Assembly (NCBI GenBank): GCA_965204765.1
Contig: CBDBFG010000002.1
Coordinates: forward strand, 81,482 to 145,481
Reading direction: 5' to 3'
Source of the DNA: CBDBFG01 sp965204765
GTDB taxonomy: Bacteria > Pseudomonadota > Alphaproteobacteria > Caedimonadales > UBA9215
Length of the DNA: 64,000 bases
The position numbers and the translations under genes were made by a program. Shown here piece after piece: positions 1 to 8,842 of the stretch (position 1 is its first letter; the number at the start of each line of letters is the position of its first letter). The notes beneath the pieces are model-generated. The model searched no databases, was not told the DNA's origin, and saw nothing but the letters and a program-made list of their open reading frames with translations.

Positions 1-375
1 AACAAACCGAAAATCATTGGTTCGGTAGAACATGGAAGATATGTATTGGATGGTAGTATTGTCACTGACATAAATTCTAATCATTTACAACAGCGTAATG
101 TTCTTGCCAATAATGGTACGGTATTTATCAGTATCAACAAACAACAAATACCTGATAACGGTGTAAATGTTTCTGTTACCGGCTTACCTAATCAAAACGA
201 TAAACATTCGATAGAATTTGATATAGAAACAGTTATCTACGATACTCTACACAATTCTTCAGATAAAACACTAAAATCTAAGGATAAACTATCGCAACAT
301 ATCATTAATGTAACACAAAAGTTGATTAAGATTTTGATTAGCAAAAAACCAATTATCCACTGTCACATACATTAA
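1..375 (+). CDS. rnj: Ribonuclease J, C-terminal fragment (cut by window start)
   Basis: The frame is open from base 1 and ends at 375, so only the last 124 codons are present. The remaining part reads like the C-terminal domain of bacterial RNase J (metallo-beta-lactamase/beta-CASP ribonuclease for 5'-3' exo- and endonucleolytic RNA decay). It carries the typical GRYVLDGSIV turn, then a QQRNVLANNG stretch matching the family's 'RR.LA..G' pattern, followed by a strand rich in Val and Ile. The catalytic metal-binding histidines lie upstream of the window and cannot be checked. DUF1467 follows 31 bp later, a neighbour pairing seen in many alphaproteobacteria. Confidence rests on this C-terminal pattern plus synteny. 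Confidence 0.75.
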   Translation, partial: NKPKIIGSVEHGRYVLDGSIVTDINSNHLQQRNVLANNGTVFISINKQQIPDNGVNVSVTGLPNQNDKHSIEFDIETVIYDTLHNSSDKTLKSKDKLSQHIINVTQKLIKILISKKPIIHCHIH

Positions 376-406
376 TTTTAATATTAATAACATCTAGTGA
401 TTTATA

Positions 407-634
407 ATGAATTTAGTATCTGGAATAGTGGTCTTTATAATAATTTGGTGGGTAGTAATATTCATTATATTACCATTTGGCGTAACAAAAAGTGACACAC
501 CAGCACCAGGTCATGATACAGGTGCCCCCAGAAAAAGTCATATCAGAATTAAAATATTAATCACCACCTTGATAACCATAATATTATGGTGTGTGATAAA
601 CTATATAATCACCAAAGATATCATTACATTATAA
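407..634 (+). CDS. DUF1467 family small membrane protein
   Basis: This 75-residue protein has two hydrophobic segments (about residues 5-24 and 49-66). The diagnostic DUF1467 pattern is present: WW at 14-15, then ILPFGV at 21-26, then a GHDTGAP stretch near residue 37 before the second helix. Function is unknown for the family. In alphaproteobacteria it commonly sits between rnj and proS. Here rnj is directly upstream, but proS lies about 41 kb away, so the ancestral block has been split. It is probably co-transcribed with rnj. Confidence 0.8.
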   Translation: MNLVSGIVVFIIIWWVVIFIILPFGVTKSDTPAPGHDTGAPRKSHIRIKILITTLITIILWCVINYIITKDIITL

Positions 635-667
635 AATATTTACTATATTAATTCTAACGATTATTTC

Positions 668-2557
668 TTAATACCATATAAAATTATTTAATTCTCTTAA
701 CTCTCTTTTTAAGTTCTCTCGATCTCCCCAATTTGTGGTGTCAAGATCTCCGACTCTAAATTCGTCAAACATTTCTTTAAAGTTTCTTAATATCAAGGAT
801 GTATTAGAAACATGTGAATACCAATGAGGATGTTTAGCTTTTAATTCTGCAAGATTTGGCCTTTTCTTTGCTTCCTCTACCATTTTTTTGGCATCCTCAA
901 CATTTTGTTCTGGATTACGCGGAGTAATCAGAAACATTAAAGAATTTCTAACGTTCTTAGCATGCTCTCTATTAAAGAAATATTGTATTAAAGGTATTTT
1001 TTGCAAAAAGGGTACCCCATCATCCACTGAATCACTTTCGTGTTCATGGATACCGGCTAACATCAAAGTTTCACCAAATTTTACTTTAACCGTAGTTCTT
1101 ATCTGATTCTTTGTAGTTTCAAAACTGGCTTGATTATTTTGTCTCTCTACTGTTTTAATATCACTAAGTATCCTACTACTAAGAATTTCAATAGCTAAAA
1201 ATACGTAATCATCCTCAACAGATATCGGTGTTACATAAACTGTGGTACCAATAGGTGAATCCACAAAACTTGAAACCTCACTTCCTGAGGATGAGATAAA
1301 CTTCTGGCTACCGGTAAAAAACTTTGCCTTCTTTCCGACTAAGGTTGTCAAAGTAGGTTTACCTAGAATATGCACATGACGCTTATTAGAGTTGGCAATA
1401 TTCAAGGCATAGGATATAGAACCAGGTTCACCGCCCTCGCCCACAAGACCAATACCAAAATTTTTCGTCAAGCCATTTGTTGTGTCGCCACTATCACTCC
1501 AATTGACTACCCTTGTCAAGTCCAAGGAAGTTTTCAATGCATTTAAGATATTTATACCCTTGCTAGCCGCCTTACTGTCTTTTATATTCATTAGCACTGC
1601 ATCTATTACTACCATCTGTTTCGAGGTAATTTTTAATGCATCAGGGTCATCCTCCTCTTCCTCATCCTCTGAGCCATCTCCGCTTTCATCAGTGCTATCT
1701 TCCTCATCACCCTCATCATCACTACTGTCTTCACTACCACTATCTGCATCACCTTCATCATCCTCATCACTATGAGCATCAGAAATATTAATCAAAACGC
1801 CTCTATTATGCGCTTGTTTCCATTCCTGAACCCTTTTGGATAAGTGAATATAAGGCTGTTGCGCATTCGTAATTTGCTTATACTGCGTCAAATAAACCGA
1901 AGACGCATTCATATCACCATTAGCAGCAGATATAAGTGCAGCTGCACGTAAATGTTTTGCCTGTTTATTATCAAGACTAATAAGGCGCTTGACCATTACT
2001 TGAGCATTTTTAATATCACCCATATGGTAAGAAGCAACAGATATCTCGTATAGTGCACTAACATTGGATGGTTCCAAAGTCAATACCTTGGCAAACTTCT
2101 CCTGCGCAACTGTATAATTCCTTTGCGCAAGCTCAATCCTACCAAGTTGCAGCAAAGCAAAAACATTCTGTGGATTACGTTTTAAAGCTTTTTCATATCC
2201 CCTCTTCGCAATACTATATCTTGATATATCACCCTGTGAAGCCATTAAGTGATACACAAATGCATTAATAGCATGCAAGGAATCATTGGCTTGATCAGTT
2301 AATAGCAAAGAATTAAAAATTGTTGAGGCCTCTTGCAAATTACCTTCAACAATCGCCATCATTCCCTTAGCAATATTTTGGTTTTTTTGCGAGTGATAGG
2401 ACTTAGCAACAGGGGTAAACTTTGCACTTGAATTAGTATCAGCAGATAAAAAATCGTCAACCTTATCGTGATGACAGCCACTAGAAATTAATATAAAACA
2501 AATAACGAAACACCACTTTAGTGCCTTTACTAATGGTGTTTTAAGTGTGTGTTGCAT
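668..2557 (-). CDS. Lipoprotein with TPR repeats, acidic linker and secretin domain
   Basis: A 629-residue protein with a lipoprotein signal (hydrophobic stretch ending LISSGC, Cys28). Residues about 60-240 form helical TPR-like repeats. Residues about 262-310 are a nearly pure Asp/Glu/Ser linker. About 313-560 is a type II/III secretin domain: VVIDAVLMNI near its start, GFxxLVGEGG-like loops, and the closing VPFLQKIPLIQYFF motif followed by SLMFLITPR, typical of GspD/PilQ/CpaC-type pores. It should form an outer-membrane channel ring for a pilus or secretion machine. No other secretion or pilus genes lie nearby, so the partner system is not identified. The N0/N1 domains usual in GspD appear to be replaced by TPRs. 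Confidence 0.8.
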   Translation of the reverse strand: MQHTLKTPLVKALKWCFVICFILISSGCHHDKVDDFLSADTNSSAKFTPVAKSYHSQKNQNIAKGMMAIVEGNLQEASTIFNSLLLTDQANDSLHAINAFVYHLMASQGDISRYSIAKRGYEKALKRNPQNVFALLQLGRIELAQRNYTVAQEKFAKVLTLEPSNVSALYEISVASYHMGDIKNAQVMVKRLISLDNKQAKHLRAAALISAANGDMNASSVYLTQYKQITNAQQPYIHLSKRVQEWKQAHNRGVLINISDAHSDEDDEGDADSGSEDSSDDEGDEEDSTDESGDGSEDEEEEDDPDALKITSKQMVVIDAVLMNIKDSKAASKGINILNALKTSLDLTRVVNWSDSGDTTNGLTKNFGIGLVGEGGEPGSISYALNIANSNKRHVHILGKPTLTTLVGKKAKFFTGSQKFISSSGSEVSSFVDSPIGTTVYVTPISVEDDYVFLAIEILSSRILSDIKTVERQNNQASFETTKNQIRTTVKVKFGETLMLAGIHEHESDSVDDGVPFLQKIPLIQYFFNREHAKNVRNSLMFLITPRNPEQNVEDAKKMVEEAKKRPNLAELKAKHPHWYSHVSNTSLILRNFKEMFDEFRVGDLDTTNWGDRENLKRELRELNNFIWY

Positions 2558-2710
2558 AATATCCCCATAAAAAATACTAGACCATTGTATAAAATTTTAA
2601 TCAATTTGCAAATACTATATATTGAAAATACTATGGGTGGACAATTTAACAGTATAGAATATAATCATCAGACTAGAATAAATGATATAAAACTAAAATT
2701 TGAGGAAACA

Positions 2711-3070
2711 ATGAATAAAAGATTTTATATATCCTTTGCCATAATTATAGCGTTACTACCTATCATATTTTATTTGAATAAAAATAACAATAATACTACT
2801 CAAGTTGTAAACCAAACAGTTACAGTAAAAATGTATTCTTTAGACAGATGCAGATACTGTACTTTAGCAAAAGACCTTTTACACAACAAAGGTGTACAAT
2901 TTGATACTTTAGATGTCAGCAACCCTATTTACAGAAATCAAATGATAACAGAAACTGGCTTGCGCACAGTTCCACAGATTTTCATTAATTCCAAACATAT
3001 AGGAGGATGGACGCAGTTAAAAGACCTGGAAGATAACAATAAACTTATCGATCTACTAGAAGGTAGATAA
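2711..3070 (+). CDS. grxC: Membrane-anchored glutaredoxin
   Basis: The chosen start gives 119 residues and has a GAGGA ribosome site 5 bases upstream. Upstream in-frame codons would overlap the divergent secretin gene and are unlikely. Residues about 4-21 form a transmembrane segment. A glutaredoxin fold follows with active site CRYC (Cys47, Cys50), cis-proline motif TVP at 86-88 and the GG pair at 98-99. Classic glutaredoxin 3 has CPYC, so Arg replacing Pro is unusual and should change redox potential. The N-terminal anchor would place the domain at the membrane; which side cannot be decided from sequence. nth follows 26 bp downstream in the same direction. Confidence 0.85.
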   Translation: MNKRFYISFAIIIALLPIIFYLNKNNNNTTQVVNQTVTVKMYSLDRCRYCTLAKDLLHNKGVQFDTLDVSNPIYRNQMITETGLRTVPQIFINSKHIGGWTQLKDLEDNNKLIDLLEGR

Positions 3071-3096
3071 CTATCATCCTAGCTAAAGTATAGGTT

Positions 3097-3741
3097 ATGC
3101 ACAAATCTGATATTAATAACATTTTTAACATTTTTAAAAATGCTAATCCGCTTCCTAAAACAGAATTAAACTATACTAATAATTATACATTATTAGTGGC
3201 AGTAGTTTTGTCTGCACAATCAACTGATAAAGGGGTAAACAAAGCTACAAAAGAGTTGTTTAATACTATTTCCACTCCACAAGCCATGATTGCCATAGGA
3301 GAAGCAAGACTAAAACAACATATAAAAACTATAGGATTATATAATTCCAAGGCAAAAAATATAATTGCTCTATCAAAGATCCTAGTAGAACAGCACAATG
3401 GAATAATTCCTCACTCAAGAGAAGAGCTAGAAAAATTACCAGGAGTAGGTAGAAAAACAGCCAATGTTGTCTTAAATGTTGCTTTTAACAAGCCTACAAT
3501 GGCAGTAGATACCCATATTTTTAGAGTCAGTAACAGAATAGGACTAGCCCGTGCTAATACTCCTTTGATGGTTGAAAAACAATTAATAAAGGTCATTCCA
3601 AAAGCATATTTACGCGATGCGCATCACTGGCTTATTTTGCACGGAAGATATGTATGTAAATCTCGTGGACCGATGTGTGACATATGCAAAATTTCACATC
3701 TTTGCACTTATCCACACAAAAACATAGCACAAGATATTTAA
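3097..3741 (+). CDS. nth: Endonuclease III, base excision repair glycosylase
   Basis: The 214-residue protein matches the usual length of this DNA glycosylase/AP lyase, which removes oxidised pyrimidines. The helix-hairpin-helix LPGVGRKTA spans residues 114-122 and includes catalytic Lys120. Catalytic Asp138 lies in AVDTHIFRV. The [4Fe-4S] cluster ligands follow the family spacing C-x6-C-x2-C-x5-C (Cys187, 194, 197, 203). All key residues are present, so the enzyme should work. It lies just downstream of the glutaredoxin and may share its transcript. Confidence 0.95.
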   Translation: MHKSDINNIFNIFKNANPLPKTELNYTNNYTLLVAVVLSAQSTDKGVNKATKELFNTISTPQAMIAIGEARLKQHIKTIGLYNSKAKNIIALSKILVEQHNGIIPHSREELEKLPGVGRKTANVVLNVAFNKPTMAVDTHIFRVSNRIGLARANTPLMVEKQLIKVIPKAYLRDAHHWLILHGRYVCKSRGPMCDICKISHLCTYPHKNIAQDI

Positions 3742-3883
3742 TGACAACCTTGCCTCTATATGTGCATTACTGATCTTACGAACACACAAGCATAATGTAC
3801 ACCTTCAGCTAGCAAGTACGACAATCCTTAACCATCATAATAAAACTATAAATTTTTGCTAAATAATCTGGACAATGCAATAG

Positions 3884-5086
3884 TTATAAATATTCAAGAA
3901 TTGTTTTTGATGCGACATAGCTAGGCGAATTGCCTGTATCATTAGTCACTGTGTCGCTTAATTCTAATAATTCTTTTTTCTGGTGTTTATAATACTGTGA
4001 TTTTATGCTTAAAAGTTGATTTAACTCAGACACACAATTATCAGCAGTGCAATTTTCTTGTAATAACTCTGTCACTACTTTTTTTCCCAATAGTATATTA
4101 ACCAGCGATACATACTTAGTAAGCAACATATGTTTAACAATGAAAGCGGTTAATTTATTAATGCGATATGCCACCACCATAGGAATACCCATAATACCTA
4201 ATTCAAGGGTCACTGTACCAGAAGCAGCCAAGGCCGCTGTACAACTCTTCATTGCCAGATATTTGTGTTTTTCATCCGTAATAACGAAAGCATTAACCCC
4301 GCGCACCTTAACCAGCCTTTCTATTTGTTCTTTAAATTCAGGCAATGTTGGAATTACTACTAATAATTTACGATAATTAACCTTTAATATCTCTACTGCA
4401 TCCAAAAATATATCAAGATGTTTTTTTATTTCGTCTTCTCTGCTACCAGGAACAAGACACAATATTGGTATCGATTTACTTATGCCATATTCTTGATGCA
4501 GAAAATCTTTTGGCAAGTTGTGTAATTCTTTTTCTGTAATTGGATGTCCCATAAATGTAGTACTTAATCCATGCTTAGTGAAATAAGGCGGTTCAAATTT
4601 AAATAAAGTAAGCAAATGAGTGATATACTGCGATATTTTTTCTGCTCTTCTAGGTTTCCAAGCCCATACTGTAGGAGCCCCGATATGTACAATGGGTATA
4701 TTCAATGATTTTAATAGCTTGGCTAATCTAAAATTAAATCCAGGAGAATCAATGGTCACTATTACGTCTGGTTTGATTTTCTTAATATCATCAACAACCT
4801 GTATTAACCGTGCAATTAAATTCGGTATATGCCTTAATATCTCAAATAATCCAATTAATGATAAGTCAGACATGGAAAAAAGGCTATTTAATCCATTCGC
4901 CATCATATTCTTGCCACCAACGCCAAAAAACCCTACGGACATCCCCAATGAAGAAGAATTAACTTGCAATGCTTCCATGACAGACGCACCGATATTGTCT
5001 CCACTGCTTTCACCAGCAATAATATATATCTTTTTATTTTGTAATATCTGTAATTTCTTACATGAATCGTTTATTTTTTTTGTCAT
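3884..5086 (-). CDS. lpxB: Lipid-A-disaccharide synthase
   Basis: LpxB (GT19) joins lipid X to UDP-2,3-diacylglucosamine to form the lipid A disaccharide at the inner membrane. The 400-residue product shows the family N-terminus IIAGESSGDNIGA after a roughly 17-residue lead-in. Further hallmarks are the GGKNM loop, the TIDSPGFNFRLAK segment, HIGAPTVWAWKPRRA and the C-terminal GSREDEIKKHL and TLELGIMGIPMVVAYR motifs. It begins one base after the lpxI stop, so the two are surely one operon. Together they indicate that the organism makes LPS. Confidence 0.95.
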   Translation of the reverse strand: MTKKINDSCKKLQILQNKKIYIIAGESSGDNIGASVMEALQVNSSSLGMSVGFFGVGGKNMMANGLNSLFSMSDLSLIGLFEILRHIPNLIARLIQVVDDIKKIKPDVIVTIDSPGFNFRLAKLLKSLNIPIVHIGAPTVWAWKPRRAEKISQYITHLLTLFKFEPPYFTKHGLSTTFMGHPITEKELHNLPKDFLHQEYGISKSIPILCLVPGSREDEIKKHLDIFLDAVEILKVNYRKLLVVIPTLPEFKEQIERLVKVRGVNAFVITDEKHKYLAMKSCTAALAASGTVTLELGIMGIPMVVAYRINKLTAFIVKHMLLTKYVSLVNILLGKKVVTELLQENCTADNCVSELNQLLSIKSQYYKHQKKELLELSDTVTNDTGNSPSYVASKTILEYL

Positions 5087-5087
5087 T

Positions 5088-5894
5088 TCATACCCCTATA
5101 ACAAAAATCTTCAATTTATTGGCTTGATCTATCACTTTTGCTTTATCAATTATTATTACTTTGTTTGCCTCCACCGCTATACCACATAATCCTGATTGTG
5201 CTATATTAGCTATGGTATCTGGCCCAATAACCGATCTATCAATACGAGTATCTTGGTTTGGTTTGATCACTTTGACAAAGGTAGCCTTTGTGCCAGATTT
5301 TTGTAACTTACCTGCGCGCCTAATCAATGCATCAGATCCATCTATTGCCTCTACTCCCAACACTAATCCTTGCTGTACAACAACTGATTGCCCTATATCA
5401 AGATTGCCAATAACTTTGGCCACCTCTAAACCACGATTAATATCAATTAATGATTGCTTGCTTGGTGTAGTTTTAGTTAAGCAGCTCTGCTCTATTAAAA
5501 TATCTTGCCCTAAAATCTCTTCCGGACTTATAACTTGGAATCCTTCTTGTTCTAAAAAATTAGCAATTATTCTAAACATTCCATCGTCACCAAATGGCTT
5601 GCCTATGATTTTACTTAGCAATTGCATACCTTTGATATCTGGACGCAAATCAGACCATGAGGGACGATTAAAATAGCCTATTAATACTATTTTACGTACC
5701 CCGTACTTTTGTAAAACGTCGATGGATTTGCCGATTTGCCCCAGCTCTAACCAAGTATAGGAGGCTCCCTTTAATAAATCAGGATTTGTATGCCCTTTAT
5801 AGGCTAGTATATGATAATCACAATGCATTTTTTTACACTGTTTAATCACATTGCCAGCAAGATCACCATAACCCGCTATGATACCTATACTCAT
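5088..5894 (-). CDS. lpxI: UDP-2,3-diacylglucosamine pyrophosphatase LpxI
   Basis: LpxI (formerly DUF1009) hydrolyses UDP-2,3-diacylglucosamine to lipid X, the substrate of LpxB, and replaces LpxH in most alphaproteobacteria. The 268-residue product carries the N-terminal IGIIAGYGDLAGNVI motif. The central segment GDDGMFRIIANFLEQEGF is also family-like, as is VVVQQGLVLGVEAIDGSDALI with its acidic catalytic region. The tail has VGPDTI- and GIAVEA-like motifs. The gene directly precedes lpxB. The nearest upstream feature is rnpB, on the same strand with about 120 bp between. Confidence 0.95.
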   Translation of the reverse strand: MSIGIIAGYGDLAGNVIKQCKKMHCDYHILAYKGHTNPDLLKGASYTWLELGQIGKSIDVLQKYGVRKIVLIGYFNRPSWSDLRPDIKGMQLLSKIIGKPFGDDGMFRIIANFLEQEGFQVISPEEILGQDILIEQSCLTKTTPSKQSLIDINRGLEVAKVIGNLDIGQSVVVQQGLVLGVEAIDGSDALIRRAGKLQKSGTKATFVKVIKPNQDTRIDRSVIGPDTIANIAQSGLCGIAVEANKVIIIDKAKVIDQANKLKIFVIGV

Positions 5895-6006
5895 TTATCA
5901 TCCTTTAATTGGATTACACCTAGTATGCTACCTTGTATAATACTTTCAACTCGCATTTATTCAAAATAAAAGTGATACTGTAATATTCTATATTATAATA
6001 GATTAT

Positions 6007-6021
6007 TTAAGCAAAGGTTAA
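6007..6021. promoter_or_regulatory. TTAA-N7-TTAA match at rnpB 3' end (probably chance)
   Basis: TTAAGCAAAGGTTAA fits the CtrA half-site spacing, but the second half is the 3' strand of the RNase P P1 stem and the site is 113 bp from the nearest gene start (lpxI). It is listed mainly as a background example of this motif in AT-rich DNA. Confidence 0.15.
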
Positions 6022-6394
6022 GGGCTTGTAAGCCGAATCCTGTACTACGAATAGCAGCGATCATTTATCTAGCTTTTTTGTTACCAAAAAAGTCATGCAA
6101 CCTACCCAAATGAAGATGTAGAAACACACCTGAAAAATAAATTTTCTTCCATTTCTATTTGGTCTTGCTCTAGGTGGGGTTTACCATACCGTTTCTGTTA
6201 CCAAAAACGTGGTGCGCTCTTACCACACCTTTTCACCCTTACCAATTACCAAGTAATATGGCGGTATATTTTCTGTGGCACTTTCCCTTGAGTTATATAC
6301 TCCGCTGGACATTATCCAGCACCTTGTTTCTATAGAGTTCGGACTTTCCTCGATAATTAAATACTAACTACCGCGATCGCCCCACCCTTAACCT
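6014..6394 (-). ncRNA. rnpB: RNase P RNA (bacterial type A)
   Basis: Read on the minus strand, the conserved core appears in order: GAGGAAAGTCCG near the 5' end, ACAGAAAATATACCGCC, GGTAAGGGTGAAA, TAAGAGCGCACC, AGAGCAAGACCAAATAG, GGGTAGGTTGCATGAC and ACAGGATTCGGCTTACA. The 5' GGTTAAGGG and 3' CCCTTAACC pair as helix P1 and set both ends, giving about 381 nt. This is the catalytic RNA that trims tRNA 5' leaders. Ends could be off by a few bases. Confidence 0.95.
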
Positions 6395-6456
6395 AATAGT
6401 ACTTATATTATAAGCATTTGTGAGATTCAATAGATTTATGATACTACAATCATACA

Positions 6457-6471
6457 TTAACAATTATTTAA
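6457..6471 (+). promoter_or_regulatory. Candidate CtrA box upstream of secreted protein gene
   Basis: TTAACAATTATTTAA is a perfect TTAA-N7-TTAA site ending 44 bp before the ATG at 6516. A TGTAAT hexamer at 6490-6495 could serve as -10, but its 18-bp distance from the box is longer than at the other sites in this window. Binding by CtrA is inferred. Confidence 0.45.
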
Positions 6472-6515
6472 TCATTACATGCTAAACATTGTAATAGTAA
6501 AATGTGAGAAGAATA

Positions 6516-6974
6516 ATGAAAACAAATAATCTTATAAAATTAGTTATACCAGCTTTTATCTTTTGTAACTCTGTAACCAATACATATGCTGGACAAATAC
6601 CATTTAGTAAATCAAAAACCTTTAACAAAAAAGTACATTTCAACGGCACACTTTCTATCATGTGTCCAAAAAAACTAAAAGATAAAAAAGGTAAATGGCA
6701 TAACGTAAAACGTTGTGAAAGGTGGGAAAAATTTGAACCACGCCCATTTAGAAAAAGCGAACGCAAAACCGAAGTGTTCAAAACAGGTAAATATGTTGAC
6801 GTCGGCGTCAAAAAAATCAAAATATGGCGCAAAGGTAATAAAAATCGCAGTGTATGGGTAAATTACACTGGCAATCATACAGTAATGTACTACAACAGCA
6901 AAGTTTATAAATTAAATCATTTGCTTAACTCTTTAGAAATAGATAAAAAAAGAATAATGCGCAAAAAAAGATAA
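6516..6974 (+). CDS. Small basic secreted protein, unknown function
   Basis: I do not recognise this 152-residue protein. It starts with a clear signal peptide (MKTNN lead, hydrophobic core, likely cleavage after TYAG near residue 26), and the mature part is very rich in Lys and Arg with two cysteines. The ATG at 6516 is preferred over an in-frame GTG at 6504 because GAGAAG lies just before it. It has the same general character (exported, basic, W- and K-rich) as the genes at 35108 and 41075, but I see no convincing alignment. A CtrA-type box sits upstream. A strong hairpin after the stop is shared with the convergent gene. Confidence 0.65.
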   Translation: MKTNNLIKLVIPAFIFCNSVTNTYAGQIPFSKSKTFNKKVHFNGTLSIMCPKKLKDKKGKWHNVKRCERWEKFEPRPFRKSERKTEVFKTGKYVDVGVKKIKIWRKGNKNRSVWVNYTGNHTVMYYNSKVYKLNHLLNSLEIDKKRIMRKKR

Positions 6975-7002
6975 TATCACCAATAACAATCTTATTATAT
7001 GA

Positions 7003-7032
7003 TTAAGCAGCACTAATGTTAGTGCTGCTTAA
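7003..7032. terminator. Bidirectional intrinsic terminator hairpin
   Basis: Arms of 14 bp (TTAAGCAGCACTAA and its exact complement) flank a 2-base centre. It lies between the convergent genes ending at 6974 and 7019, and its right arm includes the last codons and stop of the leftward gene. AT-rich tails lie on both sides (AATTAATTT to the right, AATCATATAATAAG read leftwards). Confidence 0.75.
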
Positions 7033-7609
7033 TTAATTTACCATTAGTAATGGTGCCGTCAATATGCGAGCTTGAATCTAAATAAACAGCCCCTGGTTTA
7101 TCAATGAATGAAACATTTTTCGCGACTGTATTTTGTAAAAATAACTTTGGCATTTTTTCCTTGTGCTTAATTGCTATATCCTGTACAACGCTACCTTCTA
7201 TCCACATACTATCGGTATGAATCGTCAACAACTTATAAATTTTTGAATCTTTTAGTAACAACTTACCACGAAATTCAGCAGTCTTAAGTAAGACAGAAGA
7301 TTCAACCGTTGCCTTACCAAATACTTTGACTGCACCATTACATTGCAACCCTTTAGCCACAAACATGCCATGAACCTGTAGATTCCCATCTATGGTGCAT
7401 TTTTCCAACAACAATTTACCAGAAAATTTTATATTATCCCGACAATGCAAATTGGTAATAGACAACAGACCATTGCCAGCAAGAGATCCACAAGCTGTGC
7501 CATCACCAACAACAGTCTTATATTCAGTAGCACTAAGAAGAGTAGTTAGCGCCACCAGATTAAACAACCTAACAACAAAAACAGATATTAATAACAACAA
7601 GTTAACCAT
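7019..7609 (-). CDS. Exported beta-helix (solenoid) protein, unknown function
   Basis: This 196-residue protein begins with a long hydrophobic export signal (about residues 1-27). It continues as short repeating beta-strand rungs of the type seen in bactofilin-like or polymer-forming solenoids, such as IKFSGKLLLEKCTIDGNLQVHG, VKVFGKATVES and FRGKLLLKDSKI. Each rung alternates hydrophobic residues with Gly/Asn turns. No catalytic motif is visible. Bactofilins themselves are usually cytosolic, so an exported rung protein would be a surface or periplasmic structural element. The product is inferred from pattern only. Its stop codon lies inside the shared terminator hairpin. Confidence 0.6.
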   Translation of the reverse strand: MVNLLLLISVFVVRLFNLVALTTLLSATEYKTVVGDGTACGSLAGNGLLSITNLHCRDNIKFSGKLLLEKCTIDGNLQVHGMFVAKGLQCNGAVKVFGKATVESSVLLKTAEFRGKLLLKDSKIYKLLTIHTDSMWIEGSVVQDIAIKHKEKMPKLFLQNTVAKNVSFIDKPGAVYLDSSSHIDGTITNGKLIKQH

Positions 7610-7840
7610 CTATTACAACATCACAACTAAAAAAGCCTACTACTCGTAAATCATGGAGTCAATATACAAGAGTTAACAAGATCAATGATTGTAAATACGG
7701 TAATGTACAGGTAAATATTAAGCTATAGAAATTCTTCACAAATGTAAAAACGATTATTTTTACCAAATCTAAACAAAATCATTAAACAATCTTAACAAGA
7801 TACCAACATAATGTCTAATAGGCAAAACACAGGATTATTG

Positions 7841-8044
7841 ATGTATAAACTCACTCGTACTACTATAAGTATATTTCTAGTATCATTGCCATTACTGAAT
7901 GCTAACTCCTCATCTGATACTTCCTCAGAAGATGATTTGACCGTTTTTACTCGACTATATATTTCTGGCGAGGAGATGAAGAAAGAAAAAGAAAAGCAGA
8001 AGAAAAATCGTTTCGTAGACATCACGACTCTTGCGCGAATATAA
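7841..8044 (+). CDS. Short exported protein, possibly truncated
   Basis: The ATG at 7841 is preferred over one at 7811 because AGGA stands 6 bases before it. The 67-residue product has a signal peptide (MYKLTRTT, hydrophobic core, LLNANS), then an acidic Ser/Asp stretch and a Lys/Glu-rich helix. I do not recognise it. Downstream another frame stays readable for about 55 codons to 8280 with Lys/Arg-rich content, so the gene may have been longer and broken by a frameshift. That is speculative. A TTAA-N6-TTAA pair lies upstream, one base short of the CtrA spacing. Confidence 0.4.
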   Translation: MYKLTRTTISIFLVSLPLLNANSSSDTSSEDDLTVFTRLYISGEEMKKEKEKQKKNRFVDITTLARI

Positions 8045-8527
8045 ATAAATTACATGCGTTAAGGGTTCCATTTACATTGGTTGGAAGATCAACAGTTAGA
8101 ATCACTATAGGGTAGTATATTTCACCTTATAAAGGTGCGATAGATACAAGAAGAAATGTTCACAAGAATCGTGCTGATACAAAAAAAAGCAAACAGCGCA
8201 AAGAGAAATACTTACCAAAAGTTAACTCTAAAACAACGTATGCGTCATATGCAGCACGTAAATTAAGAACAAGTATGTAGTCACGGGTGTAAACCTGTGA
8301 AAGATCTATATAGCTCAGAACCCATGCGAAAACTCACAGCCCGCACACAATTTGATTGCCAAGAATTAGTTATGCAAAAAAGACAAGTAACAATAATAAC
8401 AAAAAATGTTTTGTCATAATAACTCTTTTTAAAAATCTATATGCAGTCTAGGGGTATAAAAAAAACACTTTGTCAAGAAAAATACAATTCTGATTTCGAA
8501 TGAAAATAAATAAATATTACTGACAGA
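8045..8527. other. Gap: possible decayed coding sequence
   Basis: No intact gene is supported. The + frame starting at 8044 reads through to a TAG at 8113. It then stays open to 8280 with a Lys/Arg-rich translation and no start codon, consistent with a gene remnant. From 8281 to 8527 I see only AT-rich DNA. Confidence 0.35.
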
Positions 8528-8842
8528 CTAAGGCAAACAATCAATGACTACTCGTTCATTCTTGTGGGCATATCCCAGCACTATCTTTGCTCTTTCTTCT
8601 AAGAAATCAAGACATAACGAATCTGAACGCAGCAATTTGACTCTGTGTAATAATTTATCATGATCTAATTTTAGATTACTTAATTCACTGCTGGCTGTGG
8701 ATAACGAACCATTCAAAGAAAAGAGCTTAATCAACCCCCTATCCCCTTGCAATAAATGATATGCAAAATAAATAACCAAGCAAATTATAATGCTTTGTGA
8801 GAAATGAGTATTAACGTTTCTTTTTACATTCCTTAAAGTCAT
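8528..8842 (-). CDS. ftsB: Septum formation initiator FtsB/DivIC family
   Basis: The 104-residue product has one transmembrane helix (about 17-33), the family sequence HLLQGDRGLI just after it, a coiled coil (about 45-72) and the end motif DSLCLDFLEERAKIVLGYAHKNE, typical of alphaproteobacterial FtsB-like proteins. It bridges FtsL and FtsQ in the division complex. In many alphaproteobacteria it lies near eno and pdhA. Here its upstream neighbour is a gene-free stretch and then tpiA. Confidence 0.85.
   Translation of the reverse strand: MTLRNVKRNVNTHFSQSIIICLVIYFAYHLLQGDRGLIKLFSLNGSLSTASSELSNLKLDHDKLLHRVKLLRSDSLCLDFLEERAKIVLGYAHKNERVVIDCLP

Noticed and set aside
1482..1775. Rightward poly-Ser open frame
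   Set aside because: It is the mirror of the acidic linker codons of the secretin gene; low-complexity antisense only.
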